A DNA stretch of 64,000 nt, taken from the NCBI GenBank assembly GCA_027493875.1, contig JAOSJX010000028.1, forward strand, positions 124,001 to 188,000, in the 5' to 3' direction. This document shows, piece by piece, positions 18,351 to 28,682 of this stretch (the stretch's first letter is position 1; every line of letters begins with the position of its first letter). The notes beneath the pieces are model-generated. The model searched no databases. It was not told where the DNA came from and worked only from the letters and a program-made list of their open reading frames with translations. Made by a program: the position numbers and the translations under genes. Source of the stretch: Deltaproteobacteria bacterium. GTDB lineage: Bacteria; Lernaellota; Lernaellaia; JACKCT01.

Positions 18351-18740
18351 TCAATATTTTGACGAATGCTGTGGCTCCGATTTCGTCTTAATTGCCAGAT
18401 CTCTGACCAATGAGTCATGAATCATTTTGGCGAGTCCCAATTGATGACGGGCGGCTCCCGCCCTGGCGATTTCCTCGTCGAAAAGCCCGCGGTAGACGCG
18501 CGAGGCGTTTGACCCGTCGAGCGAATCCTCACTTGTAAAAGTGGTGTCGCGCATTTGCTTCATCATCGAATGCAAAAATATTTGTTCGAATCCTTCCGCC
18601 GCTTTCCAGATTTCCTCGTCGCGCGACGCCGCGCTCAGCCCCTCGGCGAGTTTTTGCGCGCGGCCGGCCTCGGAACCGGCGCCGGTGAGTTTTTGCAACT
18701 CCAGCGCATCAGTAGGACTGATTCGCGCCACGGCGTTCAT
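18351..18740 (-). CDS. flgJ: Rod-binding protein FlgJ (N-terminal domain only)
   Basis: 129 residues carrying only the rod-binding domain: KAAEGFEQIFLHSMMKQMRD and a C-terminal LGLAKMIHDSLVRDL. The muramidase domain of enteric FlgJ is absent, as in many deltaproteobacteria and epsilonproteobacteria; a separate lytic enzyme would open the peptidoglycan. ATG overlaps the flgI stop (TAATG). It is the last gene of flgF-flgG-flgA-flgH-flgI-flgJ. The lytic transglycosylase at 45 kb is a possible but unproven partner. Confidence 0.85.
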   Translation of the reverse strand: MNAVARISPTDALELQKLTGAGSEAGRAQKLAEGLSAASRDEEIWKAAEGFEQIFLHSMMKQMRDTTFTSEDSLDGSNASRVYRGLFDEEIARAGAARHQLGLAKMIHDSLVRDLAIKTKSEPQHSSKY

Positions 18741-19854
18741 TAGATGATCTCCAATTGCGCCTGCAGCGCGCCGGCCGCTTTGATGGATTGGAGGATGGCG
18801 ACCAGATCGCGGGGCGTGACGCCGATTTGATTCAGCGCGCGCACCAGATCGCCGATGGTGACGCCCTGCTCCACCACGAACATGTTGCGCGTTTCCTCGA
18901 CCGCCTGGATTTCCGCCTGTTCCGTCACGACGGTGCGTCCGCCGGAGAACGGCGCGGGCTGGCTGACGGACGGGGGTGGACCGGACTTTGATGTGGAGAT
19001 TGCCGTGGCTGACCGCGACGGTGGAAAGCGACACGTTCGCGCCCATCACGACGGTGCCGGTGCGCTCATTGACGATGACCTTCGCTACCTGGTCGAGCGT
19101 GATTTCCGATATTTTCGATTTGGGCCATCAGGCCGACGACGTTGGACCGGTAGTTGTCCGGCACGTCGATCGTGATGGTGCGGTTATCGTCGGCGCGGGC
19201 CACCGTCGCGCCCATGCCGGCGTTGATCGACGCGACCGCGCGGGCGATGGTGGTGAAATCGCCGGAGCGCAGCGTGAGATGCAACTCGTCCTGCCGGTTG
19301 AAGTCGAAGGGAAGCTCGCGCTCGACGATGCCGCCGGAGGGAATGAGGCCGACGGTCGTGTGATTTTTCGTCACCGAATCGCCGTTCACCTCGGCCGTAA
19401 AACCGCCGACGGAGACCGGCCCTTGAGCCACCGCGTAAATCTGCCCGTCCGCGGCCTTGAGCGGGGTGAGCAGCAGCGTTCCGCCCTGCAGGCTTTTCGC
19501 GTCGCCGATCGAGCTGACGGTGACGTCGATTTTCGTGCCCTGGCGCGAGAACGCCGGGAGCTCCGCGGTGACCATGACGGACGCGACGTTGCCGCCCTTC
19601 ACGTCCTTCGGGTCGACGGTGATGCCCATGTTTTCGAGCATGTTGGTGATCGTCGCCTTCGTGAATTTAACGGAGTTGCCGTCGCCGGTTTTGGACAGAC
19701 CGATCACCAACCCGTAGCCGATCAACTTATTCGAACGCACGCCCTCGACGTCCGCCACGTCCTTGAGCCGCGCGGCGGACGCGGCGGTCGCGAAGAGAAT
19801 CGCGATGGCGACACCGAAAACGGCCGATTTGAAAACGCGCGTCCGTGTTCTCAT
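18740..19854 (-). CDS. flgI: Flagellar P-ring protein FlgI (two frame breaks)
   Basis: FlgI forms the periplasmic P ring around the rod. Signal peptide (FGVAIAILFATAASA), then ARLKDVADVEGVRSNKLIGY and GLVIGLSKTGDGN, both hallmark. Later IPSGGIVERELPFDFN, and the C-terminal GVTIGDLVRALNQIGVTPRD and LVAILQSIKAAGALQAQL. Breaks lie near 19110 (extra G before EITLDQVAKVIVNERTG) and near 18985 (extra A before SGPPPSVSQPAPFSGGRTV). Corrected length is about 371 residues, exactly family size. Start ATG 19854 overlaps the flgH stop (TGATG). Confidence 0.93.
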
Positions 19855-20580
19855 CAGAAGGGCCACACCTTGTCGAAGGCCCGGGTGAACCAACCGGGCT
19901 TCATCTTGTCGGCGAGCACGCCCTCGCCGAGGTATTCGATGCGCGCGTCGGCCACCATGGTCGACTCGACGGAGTTGTCGGAGTGGATATCGCGCGGGCG
20001 GACGATGCCGGACATCACCATGATGTAGTCCTCATCGTTCAGGCGGAGACGACGCTCGCCGCGGATCACCAGATTGCCGTTGGGCAACACGTCCACGACG
20101 AGGCAGCTCATGACCGCCACGAGTTTGCCGGAGCGTTTCGTTTCGCCCTTGCCGTTGAACTTGGTCCCGGTTTTCGCGCCGACAAGCGTGTCGAGGCGGA
20201 GATTCGGATTGCGCCGCGCGGCCACCTGCTCCATGCCGAAGAAACCGTCGACGCCCGCGCCGATCGTCGAGGTCTTTTCCGTCTTGGTATCGGCTTTCCC
20301 CTTGGCGTCGGAGTCCTCGATGATGTTGACGGTGATGACGTCGTTGACGCGACGGGCTTTATGATCGGTGAAGAGATAGTTGTCGCTGTTGTTGTCCACC
20401 CACAGGGAACTCGCATGACGGCGATGTTCCTGCGGAACCTCGTCGGCCGTCTCTTGAAAGTCGATCGGACGATAGCCGCTGGCCAGCTTGGACGACGCGG
20501 GCGCGGCGCCGCCGCTCGCGCACGCGGCGAAAAAGCGACACAGCGGCCAGAAGCGCAAGCAGCGAAAAAATATTTTTCAT
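19854..20580 (-). CDS. flgH: Flagellar L-ring lipoprotein FlgH (one frame break)
   Basis: FlgH forms the outer-membrane L ring. Reading ATG 20580 with one base removed from the A5 run 20530-20534 joins MKNIFSLLALLAAVSLF to AACASGGAAP, creating a proper lipobox (LFAAC). Conserved core: SSLWVDNNSDNYLFTDHKAR, VNDVITVNIIEDSDA and VVDVLPNGNLVIRGERRLRL. Corrected length is about 241 residues. The shorter in-frame start without a lipobox is therefore rejected. It follows flgA by 1 nt and overlaps flgI. Confidence 0.93.
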
Positions 20581-20581
20581 C

Positions 20582-21507
20582 CTACAACTCCACGTGCGCG
20601 GTGTGCGCGTCGGTGATCCGCGCGCGCAGCTCCACGCCCGAGTCGAGGTTCTGGATCTTCGCGACGTCGCCGGCCGCGGCGGATTCCTGCACCACCCCGT
20701 AAGCGGTCAGGGAGAGCCCCGGGGACTGGACAACGAGCGTCACGATGTCGCCCTTCCGGACGACCGGCGCGGCGGCCAGATCGCTTTTTTTCAAAGGTTC
20801 GCCGGCCGAAACGGCGCGCCGGGCGACGAGGCCCACGGCGTCGTCCAGGGAACGAATCACCGCGCCGCGAATGCGCGTGGCGTCCATGGTGCGTGTTTCC
20901 AAATCGTCCGCGGTCAGCACCTGGTTTTTGGCGATCGAGTGGCGCGCCGCGACGATCTCGACGGGAACATTGACGAACGCCGAGACGCGAACCGTCTTTC
21001 CAAACCGCTCGCCGACGCGAATTTCGACCGGAACGACCACCCGGCCGACCGGATGTTCCTCGTCCAGCCGCGTCTCGATCCGAACGTCGCCCGGCGGCAC
21101 GTCCACGTCACCGACGCGGCTGACGATCTTGATCTCCGCCGCGCGTCCGCCCGGCGCGTCGCGCAGCGCTTTTCGGCCGCGTGGCGGATTTTCTCGGCGG
21201 AAACCGATTGCGACGAACGCACGATCGTTACGCGTTCCGGCAGTGCGAGCGCGAGATCGCCGGCCCCCGCCTGGCGCACGCGCGCCGCGATGAACGTGCC
21301 GGTGATGGAGGTTTCGGACCCGAGGGAGGGCGCTTTGCACAGGAACGCCCGCGCCACGGTTTTCGGCAAATCGCCCTGCACCACGTCGCCGATCGCGACG
21401 CGGCCGCCGCCGACTTCGACGCGCGACGGAACGACCAGCGCGCCGGACGCCCAGGCCGTTCCGGCGGCGGCGATGAGTGCGATGGCGATCAGCGGGAGCC
21501 GTCTCAT
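20582..21507 (-). CDS. flgA: Flagella basal body P-ring formation protein FlgA (one frame break)
   Basis: FlgA is the periplasmic chaperone for FlgI assembly. Signal peptide MRRLPLIAIALIAAAGTAWA. The C-terminal SAF/FlgA domain is clear: VPVEIVAARHSIAKNQVLTA, RRAVSAGEPLKKSDL, VVRKGDIVTLVVQSPGLSL and GDVAKIQNLDSGVELRARI. The frame breaks near 21170 at an A run (AEKRCATRR should read AEKALRDAPGGRAA). ATG 21507 is chosen because GAGGACGAGA precedes it; the in-frame GTG at 21519 overlaps flgG. Confidence 0.9.
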
Positions 21508-21515
21508 TCTCGTCC

Positions 21516-22302
21516 TCACGCCACCCGAGTGACGCTTTGAAGCATCTGGTCCGCCGTGGTGATGATGCGGCTTGAGATTTCGTAGGCGCGCTGGCCGATG
21601 ATCATCTGCACCATCTCCTCGACGAGGTTGACGTTGCTCATCTCCAGAAAGCCCTGCGAAAGCTGGCCGAAGCCCTCCTCGCCCGGCACGCCGACGACGG
21701 CCTCACCCGACGCTCCGGTAGCCTCGAAGAGGTTGTGGCCGAGGGCCCGCATGCCGTCGGGATTGGTGAAGCGCGCAAGCTGGATCGTGCCCACCTCCTC
21801 CGCTTCGGTCTCGCCCGGCAACGTCACCGAGACCGTGCCGTCCGGCGCCACGGCGATGTTGAGCGCTTCGGCCGGAATCGCGATTTCCGGTTCCAGGTGC
21901 TCGCCGGAGGCCGTCGTGATGATGCCCTCGTTGTTGATCTTGAACGCGCCGGCGCGGGTGTAGGCCATGTTGCCGTTGCTGCGCAACACCTGAAAAAACC
22001 CGTGCCCTTCCACGGCAACGTCCAGTTCGTTCGACGTCTGCTGCATTTCGCCCTGCTGAAAAAATTTTGGAAACGGAGACGGTCCGGGAGCCGAGACCGA
22101 TCTGCGTTCCGGAGGGCGCCGGCTGGCCTTCCGCGGCGCTGGTCCCGGGAGAACGGACGGTCTGATACAGCAGGTCCTCGAAGTCCGGACGGCCGCGCTT
22201 GAAGCCCGCCGTATTGACGTTCGCCAGGTTGTTGGCGATGACGTCGATCTTCGTTTGCTGGGCTTCCATGCCGGTGGCGGCGGTCCACAGGGCGCGCATC
22301 AT
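21516..22302 (-). CDS. flgG: Distal rod protein FlgG (one frame break)
   Basis: [20 protein letters not shown] and [20 protein letters not shown] are diagnostic for FlgG. The C-terminal [20 protein letters not shown] and [17 protein letters not shown] are equally typical. The frame breaks at an A6 run near 22063: KIFSAGRN should read [20 protein letters not shown]. Corrected length is about 262 residues, normal for FlgG. The ribosome binding site AGGAGG precedes the tandem ATGATG. It lies 12 nt after flgF. Confidence 0.95.
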
Positions 22303-22314
22303 GAGCGCATCCTC

Positions 22315-23052
22315 CTAGATACGTCCCAGCGACTGGCTGGAACTTTTGTTGATTTCATCGAACATTCTGATCGTGCGCTGGTACGCCTCGAACTGCCGGC
22401 CCGCGGCGATCATGTCCGCCATCTCGCGGACGATGTTGACGTTCGATCCCTCCAACGCGCGGTCCACGATCGTGAACTCGGGATTTTCCACCATCTCCGC
22501 GTCCGGCGCCGCCACGAGAAGGCTCTTGCCCATTTTGCTCGCGGAGACGCGTTCCTCGAAGGCCGCGATCCGCAGTTTGTCCACCGACTGATCGCCGACG
22601 TTGATGGTGCCGTCGGTGCCGACGGTGAATTCCGCGCCGGGCTCCACCTGAATCGGTCCGCCCTGGCCCATGACCTGGTAGCCTTGGCCGGTCGCGAGGT
22701 AACCTTGGGGGTCCACCTGGAAGGCGCCGCCGCGCGTGTACGCCTCGCCGTTCGGCGTCATGACGACGAAAAATCCGTCGCCTTCGATCGCCATGTCGCC
22801 CATGCGCCCCGTGTGATGAACGGGACCCGGCTGAAAACTCGGGACGGCGGCGAAAAACCGGTTCGCGTCTCCCAGCGACGCGCGGTCGCGGTCAAAGCGC
22901 TTGTCGGGAAGGTATTCCGTTTGCGTCGAGAACACCGGGACATCGCGGCGGAAGCCGGGGGTGTCGGCGTTCGCCACGTTGTTCGCGATCACGTCGAGGC
23001 GCATATCCTGAACGCGGGCGCCGAGAACCGCGGAGTAGATGCCGTTGGTCAT
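22315..23052 (-). CDS. flgF: Proximal rod protein FlgF
   Basis: 245 residues from ATG 23052 (MTNGIYSAVLGARVQDMRLD), frame intact. VIANNVANADTPGFRRDVPV, DMAIEGDGFFVVMTPNGEAY and TRGGAFQVDPQGYL are hook/rod family signatures, and LEGSNVNIVREMADMIAAGR is the conserved C-terminal helix. It heads the operon flgF-flgG-flgA-flgH-flgI-flgJ and is preceded by a sigma-54 promoter 38 nt upstream. In-frame upstream codons (MLIVVSAF) overlap the promoter leader and are not used. Confidence 0.93.
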   Translation of the reverse strand: MTNGIYSAVLGARVQDMRLDVIANNVANADTPGFRRDVPVFSTQTEYLPDKRFDRDRASLGDANRFFAAVPSFQPGPVHHTGRMGDMAIEGDGFFVVMTPNGEAYTRGGAFQVDPQGYLATGQGYQVMGQGGPIQVEPGAEFTVGTDGTINVGDQSVDKLRIAAFEERVSASKMGKSLLVAAPDAEMVENPEFTIVDRALEGSNVNIVREMADMIAAGRQFEAYQRTIRMFDEINKSSSQSLGRI

Positions 23053-23089
23053 AGTGCTTCCTCGAAAAACGAATGCCGAAACTACAATG

Positions 23090-23105
23090 AGCAATGGCTA
23101 TGCCA
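23090..23105 (-). promoter_or_regulatory. Sigma-54 promoter of flgF-flgG-flgA-flgH-flgI-flgJ
   Basis: Minus strand TGGCATAGCCATTGCT: the invariant GG and GC are exactly 10 nt apart, and it matches TGGCAC-N5-TTGCW at all but one position. It lies 38 nt upstream of the flgF ATG. The fliL promoter in this window is nearly the same sequence. Confidence 0.78.
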
Positions 23106-23129
23106 AAGGTGGACGTATTGAGAAATCCA

Positions 23130-23147
23130 GTTATTTCAGTATGTTTT
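23130..23147 (+). promoter_or_regulatory. AT-rich motif upstream of the flgF sigma-54 promoter
   Basis: GTTATTTCAGTATGTTTT, about 25 nt upstream of the -24 element. ATTTCAGTATGTTTT is 13 of 15 identical to a site upstream of the fliL sigma-54 promoter. It may be an enhancer-binding protein site; this is inference. Confidence 0.4.
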
Positions 23148-23263
23148 AAGCGGGCCGGCGCGCCGGGAAGGCCTCTGCGGCGGCAAGGCCGAGCGCGTTT
23201 CCGGCAGAAATTGCCCGGTTCGGCGGTGGGCCGGTGAACGATCGCCGGCGACTTACTTGGAGA

Positions 23264-24687
23264 ATGAGAACAGGTTTTTTCGGCGAGGCGTCACATCATC
23301 AAACGACTTACCGCGACCGGAAGCGGCATCGGGCCTTCGCGCGCAAAGCGCGCCGTCTTCATGCTGCTTCCCGCCGCCGCTTTGTTGGCCGTTGCGACCG
23401 GCACGCTGAGGTGGCTCGAGAGCCGCGGGACCATCGTCACGTCCACGCCGGACGACCGCGTTTCGAACCGCCCGTTCCGTGTCTTCGTCGTCGTGGACAC
23501 GCCCGAGGGGAAATTTTACGAGATTGACGACCCCGCGATGGTCAGGCGAGACTGCCCGTCGTCAAAGCCCCCGGCACTTTTCGGCTCGCCATCGCCGGCG
23601 GCAGTTTCGCGATGGGCACCCCCTACCAGCACCAAACGCCGACGTACCATTCGCGGATCGGATTCGGCGACATTCCGAATTGGGTCCGCGCCGAACTCGA
23701 AATGCGCTTTCCTTCGCGCACGATCGAAGTGCTCAACGCCGGAGCGGGCAGCCAGAACTCGAGCGCCGTACGCCACGTGACCGGCGAGCTGCTCAAACTC
23801 GATCTTGATCTGCTGATCGTGATGACGGGAAACAACGAGGGATACGTCGCGCAAACGCCATTCAACGAACCGCTCCAACGGTGGATCGTTTACCGGACGA
23901 TGAAAAAGGCGCTTTTGTCGAAACCGGATCCCCTCGACCGAAGCTATTTCACGCCTCAGGACGAAGACACGCGCAAGATTGAAGAGAATTTTCGATCCAA
24001 CTTGCGGCGGATCGCCGATGCGGCCGGGGGAAGCCGACGTGCCGCTGGCTCTTGCCACGCTGCCTATTAATTTACGCTACGACGGCGACCTCCCGACGGC
24101 CCACGGCCGTCCGATTCCGCCGCCCGAGAACGACGAACCGATCGACCGCGGTCTCGCGTTGATGGCCGCGAACCGGTACGAGGAAGCCATCGCCGCCTTC
24201 GGGCAAAGCACGCACCAGGCCTGGGCGTCGTTTTACATCGGGCAGTGTCTCGACGCGCTCGAGCGCTTCGACGAGGCCAACGATTTTTATAAGATTTTCG
24301 TCCAGCAAAATCCGCTGAACCGCACGCGTCCGAGCTACAACGAATTCGTGCGCGAATTGGCCGGCGAGCGCGGGCTTCCATTGATCGACCTGGAACGGCG
24401 TCTGGAAGACCGCTTCCGCGGCGGCCTCCCGCCGGACGAGCTTTGGATGGACTATTGCCATATGTCGTGGATGGGCTATCTCCTGATGGCCAGCGACGTG
24501 GTGGAGACGCTTCTGAAGGAAAGGCAAATCTCCGGCGCGCGGGGCGAGCCGCTGCCGAAGCCGAACCTGGACGAGATCATCACGCGCTACCATTGGGAAA
24601 AGCTTCAGAATTTACCTCATCCCCATCCCGCCACGAGAGAACGCCGGTGGGGAAAGCTCCGAAAGACTCCGGCGCGGAGGCGGAGTG
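23264..24687 (+). CDS. Membrane-anchored SGNH-hydrolase-like protein, tandem paralog 1 (several frame breaks)
   Basis: First of three tandem paralogs. N-terminal TM (MLLPAAALLAVATGT), then SGNH blocks: block I AIAGGSFAMGTPY, block II NAGAGSQNSS, block III VMTGNNEGYV, block V MDYCHMSWMGY (D-x-x-H). A TPR-like helical hairpin (ANRYEEAIAAFGQSTH, LDALERFDEANDFYKIF) lies between III and V. Start uncertain: ATG 23361, or ATG 23264 if the T6 run after it has one extra T (giving MRTGFSARRHIIKRL, preceded by TTGGAGA). Breaks near 23565 and 24028 (G5 run). The end is also uncertain: stops at 24687 or 24696, depending on frame, just before the next paralog. Probably periplasmic; substrate unknown. Confidence 0.7.
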
Positions 24688-24692
24688 AACAT

Positions 24693-26046
24693 TTGAAACG
24701 ACGCCGTTTTCGTACCCTCGTTTTTGCGTTGATTCCCGCGGCGGGCCTCCTCTTGGGAGCGACGGTCGTGTTGAACGTCCTCGAAGAGCGCGACGTCGTT
24801 GAGACCGAACGCCTCGACGACCGCGTCGCGCAGGCTCCGCTGAAATTCGTGCGGCGGGTCGAAACGGCGGAGGGTCCGGTCTATCGTCTTGACGATTCCT
24901 CGATGCTGATCCCGGCGACCTTTCCGGTCGAAAAGAAAGACGGCACGTTCCGCTTGTTTGTGACCGGCGGAAGCTTCGCCATGGGAACGCCGTACGTCCA
25001 CCAGGATCTGTCGCTCGATCCTCCGATGGTCGGCGACATCGCCAACTGGGTGGACGCGGAGTTGTCCCTGCGTTTTCCCTCGCGGCGGTTCGAAGTCATC
25101 AACGCCGGAGCCGGCGCGCAGAATTCGACGCGCGTCCGGGCCATCGTCGGAGATCTCGTTCAGCTCGGACCCGACGCGATTCTCATCATGACCGGCAATA
25201 ACGAAGGGTACGTCGCGAAAACGATCTTCAACGAACCACTGCATCACTGGATCGTCTACCGCGCGCTCAAGAAGACGCTGCTGCCCGTTCCCGATCCCCG
25301 GAAGCGGTCTTATTTCACGCCGCAGGACCCGGACACTCAAAAAAATCGAGCGGAAATATCAGAGCAACATCCGCGCGATGGTCGCCTCGTGCCGCGCGGC
25401 GGGCGTACGGCCGATCCTCGCGACGCTTCCCGTCAATCTCAAATTCGCCTCCAGCAATGTGGATATCCACGGGCAACCGATCCGCGAACCCAAGGACGAC
25501 GAACACTTGAACGCGGGCGACAAATTGCGTGACGCGGACGACTTGGACGGCGCGATCGCGGCTTACGCCCAAAGCCGGTACACCGCGTTCGCGGCCTGGC
25601 GAATCGCCATGTGCCTCGAACGGCTCGGACGGTGGGATCAGGCGCGCACCTTTTACAAGATCTACACCCAAAACAATCCGCTCAACCGGATGCGGCCTTC
25701 CTACAACGACTTTTTACGCGCTTATGCCAACGACGAAAAAATCGTCTTGATCGACCTGGAGCACGCGGCCGAACGCGCGGCGGAACACGGCATTCCCGGA
25801 GACGATCTATTTTTCGATTTCTGCCATATGAATTGGCCCGGATATCGAAAGATGTCCGAGGAAGTGGTCGACGTTTTGATCCGGGAGACCATTGTCGAAG
25901 GGCGGTCTCCCGAGCCGCTCCCGCGTCCGTCAACCGATGAAATCATTCGGGCGCGTCATTGGGAGATTCTGACGGACCTCGGCGGGGAATACCCGCTGTA
26001 CCGAAAAAACCAATCAAAAGCCCGAACAAAAGGAATAGGCGCCTGA
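24693..26046 (+). CDS. Membrane-anchored SGNH-hydrolase-like protein, tandem paralog 2 (one frame break)
   Basis: About 451 codons. Likely TTG start at 24693 (LKRRRFRTLVFALIPAAGLL), preceded by GGAGGCGGAG; no ATG is available upstream. SGNH blocks: VTGGSFAMGTPYVHQ, NAGAGAQNSTRV, IMTGNNEGYV and FDFCHMNWPGY. The TPR-like insert (LDGAIAAYAQSRYTAF, LGRWDQARTFYKIYTQNNPL) is conserved with both neighbours. The frame breaks at the A7 run near 25340. The stop (TGA 26044-26046) is 20 nt before paralog 3. If paralog 1 ends at 24696, the two overlap by TTGA, implying translational coupling. Confidence 0.72.
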
Positions 26047-26066
26047 AAGTCCCGCGTGTTCTCCGA

Positions 26067-27427
26067 ATGGTCCGATCCTGGCGGCTCCGCCGGATCGTGT
26101 TTTCGCTTCTTCCGGCGGCGTTTCTCGTCGCGGCGGCGACGGCCGTGTTGTCGACGCTGGAGGACCAAGGGGTGATCGACACCGTCACGCAGGACGACCG
26201 CGTCGCGATGCCGCCGCTCCGACCCGTCGCCGTGAAGGTTCAAACGGAGAAGGGAAGCGCGTACGCGCTCGTCGACCGCCTCATGGCACCCGGGACCTTC
26301 CTCGCCGAGAAGCCTCGCGACACTTTCCGCCTTTTCATCACCGGCGGGAGTTTCGCGATGGGAACACCGTACGTGCACCAGGACGCGATCAACATCCCTT
26401 TTTCGGAGACATCTCCAATTGGGTCCGCGCGGAACTTGAAATGCGTTTCCCTTCGCGGCGGTTTGAAATCATCAACGCGGCGGCCGGCGGGCAAAATGCG
26501 ACGCGCGTGCGGGCGATCGTCGAGCAACTCGTGCATTACGATCCGGACGCCGTCCTCGTCATGTCGGGAAACAACGAAGGTTACGTCGCCGCGACAACGT
26601 TCAACGAACCGCTCTATCAATGGGTCGTTTACCGGGCGCTCAAGAAGACGCTCCTGCGCGAACCGGAGCTGTCGGAGCGCTCCTACTTCTCGCCGCAGGA
26701 CCCGGATACGCTCAAGATTGAACGGAATTTTCAAAACCAGATCACCCGCATGGTCGAGCTCTGCCGAAAATCGAACGTGCGCCCGATCGTCGCCACGTTG
26801 CCGATCAACCTGCGCTACGACAACACCGGCGTCGATACGAACGGGGTCCCGCTTCCCGTCCCGACGGACGATCCTTTTCTGATCGCCGGCGATCGCCTGC
26901 GCGTCGCCGGGGATTGCGAGAACGCGTTGGCGGACTATTCCCAAAGCCGCCATACGGCCGCCGCGGCGTTTCGTATGGCGCGGTGCCTGGAAGAGCTTGA
27001 ACGCTTTGACGAAGCGCGCAGCTTTTATAAAGTCTATGTGCAGAACAACCCGCTCAACCGCATCCGCCCGTCCTTCAACGAATTCATCCGCACGTTCGCC
27101 GCGGCGCGGAACATCACGCTAATTGATCTAGAACGCGCGCTCGAACGCCGGTCGGAACACGGCCTTCCAAGCCTCAACCTCTTTCACGACTATTGTCACA
27201 TGACCTGGCGCGGCTACCGGATGGTGGCCGAAGAGATCGTGGACGTGTTGATTGAACAGCGCATCGTCACGGGACGCTTCAGGGAGCCGTTGCCCCGCCC
27301 GACGACGGAGGAAATCATTCGGCGGCAGGGCTGGGACGTTCTTCTTCAGCTCGGCGACCGGTATCCTTTCGTGGCGTCCGAGAAGACGGCGGACGGCTCG
27401 ACGCTGATGGCGCCGCTTCACGATTAG
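26067..27427 (+). CDS. Membrane-anchored SGNH-hydrolase-like protein, tandem paralog 3 (one frame break)
   Basis: About 453 residues after correcting a T5 run near 26400. TM anchor near residues 10-28 (IVFSLLPAAFLVAAATAVL). Ser95 in ITGGSFAMGTPY is the predicted nucleophile; NAAAGGQNAT is block II; SGNNEGY (about 167-173) block III; Asp375 and His378 in HDYCHMTWRGY block V. The TPR-like insert precedes block V, with QNNPLNRIRPSFNEFI conserved in all three copies. SGNH members with GGS instead of GDS include glycan O-acetyl transferases and esterases; which applies is unknown. Its end overlaps or abuts fhlB on the other strand. Confidence 0.73.
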
Positions 27428-27704
27428 CGCGGTAGAGGACGGCGAGGATTTCGGCGACCGCGCGGAAGAGCTCCGGCGGAATTTCCGATCCCAGATCGAG
27501 CTTGGCCAGCACCCGCGCGAGATCCTTGTCGACGCGGACCGGCACGCCGTGGCGTTTCGCGGCTTCGATAATACGTTCGGCGAGAAAGCCGAAGCCGCGG
27601 GCCGTGACGCGCGGCGCCTTGTCGCGCTCGGCATCATACTCAATCGCGGCCGCGGCCTGACGCTCGTCGCCCGCCAGCGCGTCACGGGATTTTTTTTCGC
27701 CCAC
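27315..27704 (-). CDS. FhlB/YlqH-like small protein resembling the FlhB cytoplasmic domain
   Basis: GTG start at 27704 with AGGAGG 7 nt upstream. AIEYDAERDKAPRVTARGFG, FLAERIIEAAKRHGVPVRVD and EIPPELFRAVAEILAVLYR align with the C-terminal domain of FlhB in this window (KDDAPVVVAKGAGF, IPAHLYQAVAEILAYIYS) but lack the NPTH cleavage motif and all membrane segments. Such stand-alone copies (YlqH, FhlB) sit next to FliK-like genes and are thought to act in export substrate switching. As drawn it overlaps paralog 3 by 113 nt; a one-base correction would end it at 27424 (about 94 residues), which is more natural. Confidence 0.75.
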   Translation of the reverse strand: MGEKKSRDALAGDERQAAAAIEYDAERDKAPRVTARGFGFLAERIIEAAKRHGVPVRVDKDLARVLAKLDLGSEIPPELFRAVAEILAVLYRANREAAPSASSRPPSSRTPRKDTGRRAEEERPSPAAE

Positions 27705-27714
27705 CGCGTGCCTC

Positions 27715-28679
27715 CTACGCGCGCACGCTGAGCGGCCGTCCGCCGCGTTTTCGGGTCAGGAGGTCGGACAGCGCGGGATCGCCCGGTTCGTTCTCGTCGC
27801 CGCGATGCCGGATCGTCACATACACGGGGCGGTCGAGAAACGACAGCGCGCGGGCCATGGCGTCGCGGTAGCCTTCGAGCCGCCCCGCGGCCTCTTCAGA
27901 AACGAAAATGTCGAGCCGGACCGCCCTCGGCCAACCGAAAACGCGCGCGGATTTCTCCCAGGCCGGTCAATTCAATCCCCACGTCGACGCTGTACCGGCG
28001 CGGCGACCTCACGCGGCCGCTTCCGCCGTGGTCGTCGTCATGCGAATTATGAGACGCATCGGCGCCGAAGACCCGGGTTCGGCCGGCCATTCGGCGAAGT
28101 AAAATCCGTCCGCGCGCACCGCGCGCGTTCGCCGCGCGGACGAGGTCGAGACCTTTGGAGAAAGCCTCGAGGCGGCTGAAAAGACCGTTCAGTCTCTTCC
28201 TTCGTGGCGCCGTCGGCGACGAGCGGCACGAACGCTTCCGGTCCCAGGTCCAGCAAGCGGGCGATCATGGCGGCCATCGACCGGGGCATCGCGCGTCCGA
28301 GAACACGGTCCACCGGCGAATCCGGCAGCGCGCCGACCAGACGAAACAACGCGGTCAGCGAGTCGGCGTCCCGCCGTTCGCCGCCGAACACCTCGGCGAA
28401 ACGCGATCCGAGCGCGGCCAGCAGCGCCCGCGCGGGATCGTCCCCCGTCACGTTCAGCAGGGGATCGGCGGCGAGCGACGCGGCCAATTCGATAAACGTC
28501 GGGGGGATCGCGGACTTGGTTTGTTCCGCTGCGCCGGGCGATCCGATCGACCGGACAACATCCTCCGATTCCGCGGGAACGTCTTGGGGCGCGGCCGGCG
28601 GGGCGGGCCGTACCCGGCTCTCCCGACGCGGCGCGGACGTGATCGACGGACTTAATTTGGCGTTGACGCGTTCCGGCAT
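27715..28679 (-). CDS. FliK/YlqG-like hook-length control domain protein (two frame breaks)
   Basis: About 320 residues. The N-terminal part is low-complexity and Pro/Ala-rich, then helical (RDADSLTALFRLVGALPDSP). The C-terminal part has a FliK-C-like pattern: VGIELTGLGEIRARFRLAEG, then IFVSEEAAGRLEGYRDAMAR and FLDRPVYVTIRHRG. Paired with fhlB as in ylqG-ylqH of Bacillus. Breaks near 28165 (before LNGLFSRLEAFSKGLDLV) and near 27915. Stop TAG 27715-27717 lies in the fhlB ribosome binding region. A dedicated long FliK is not in the window, so this could be the main ruler or an accessory one. Confidence 0.55.
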
Positions 28680-28682
28680 GGT

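Noticed and set aside
23106-23263. A plus-strand sigma-54 promoter for the SGNH array (CGGCAGAAATTGCCC)
   Set aside because: GG to GC spacing is 8 rather than 10 nt and the -24 half is poor.
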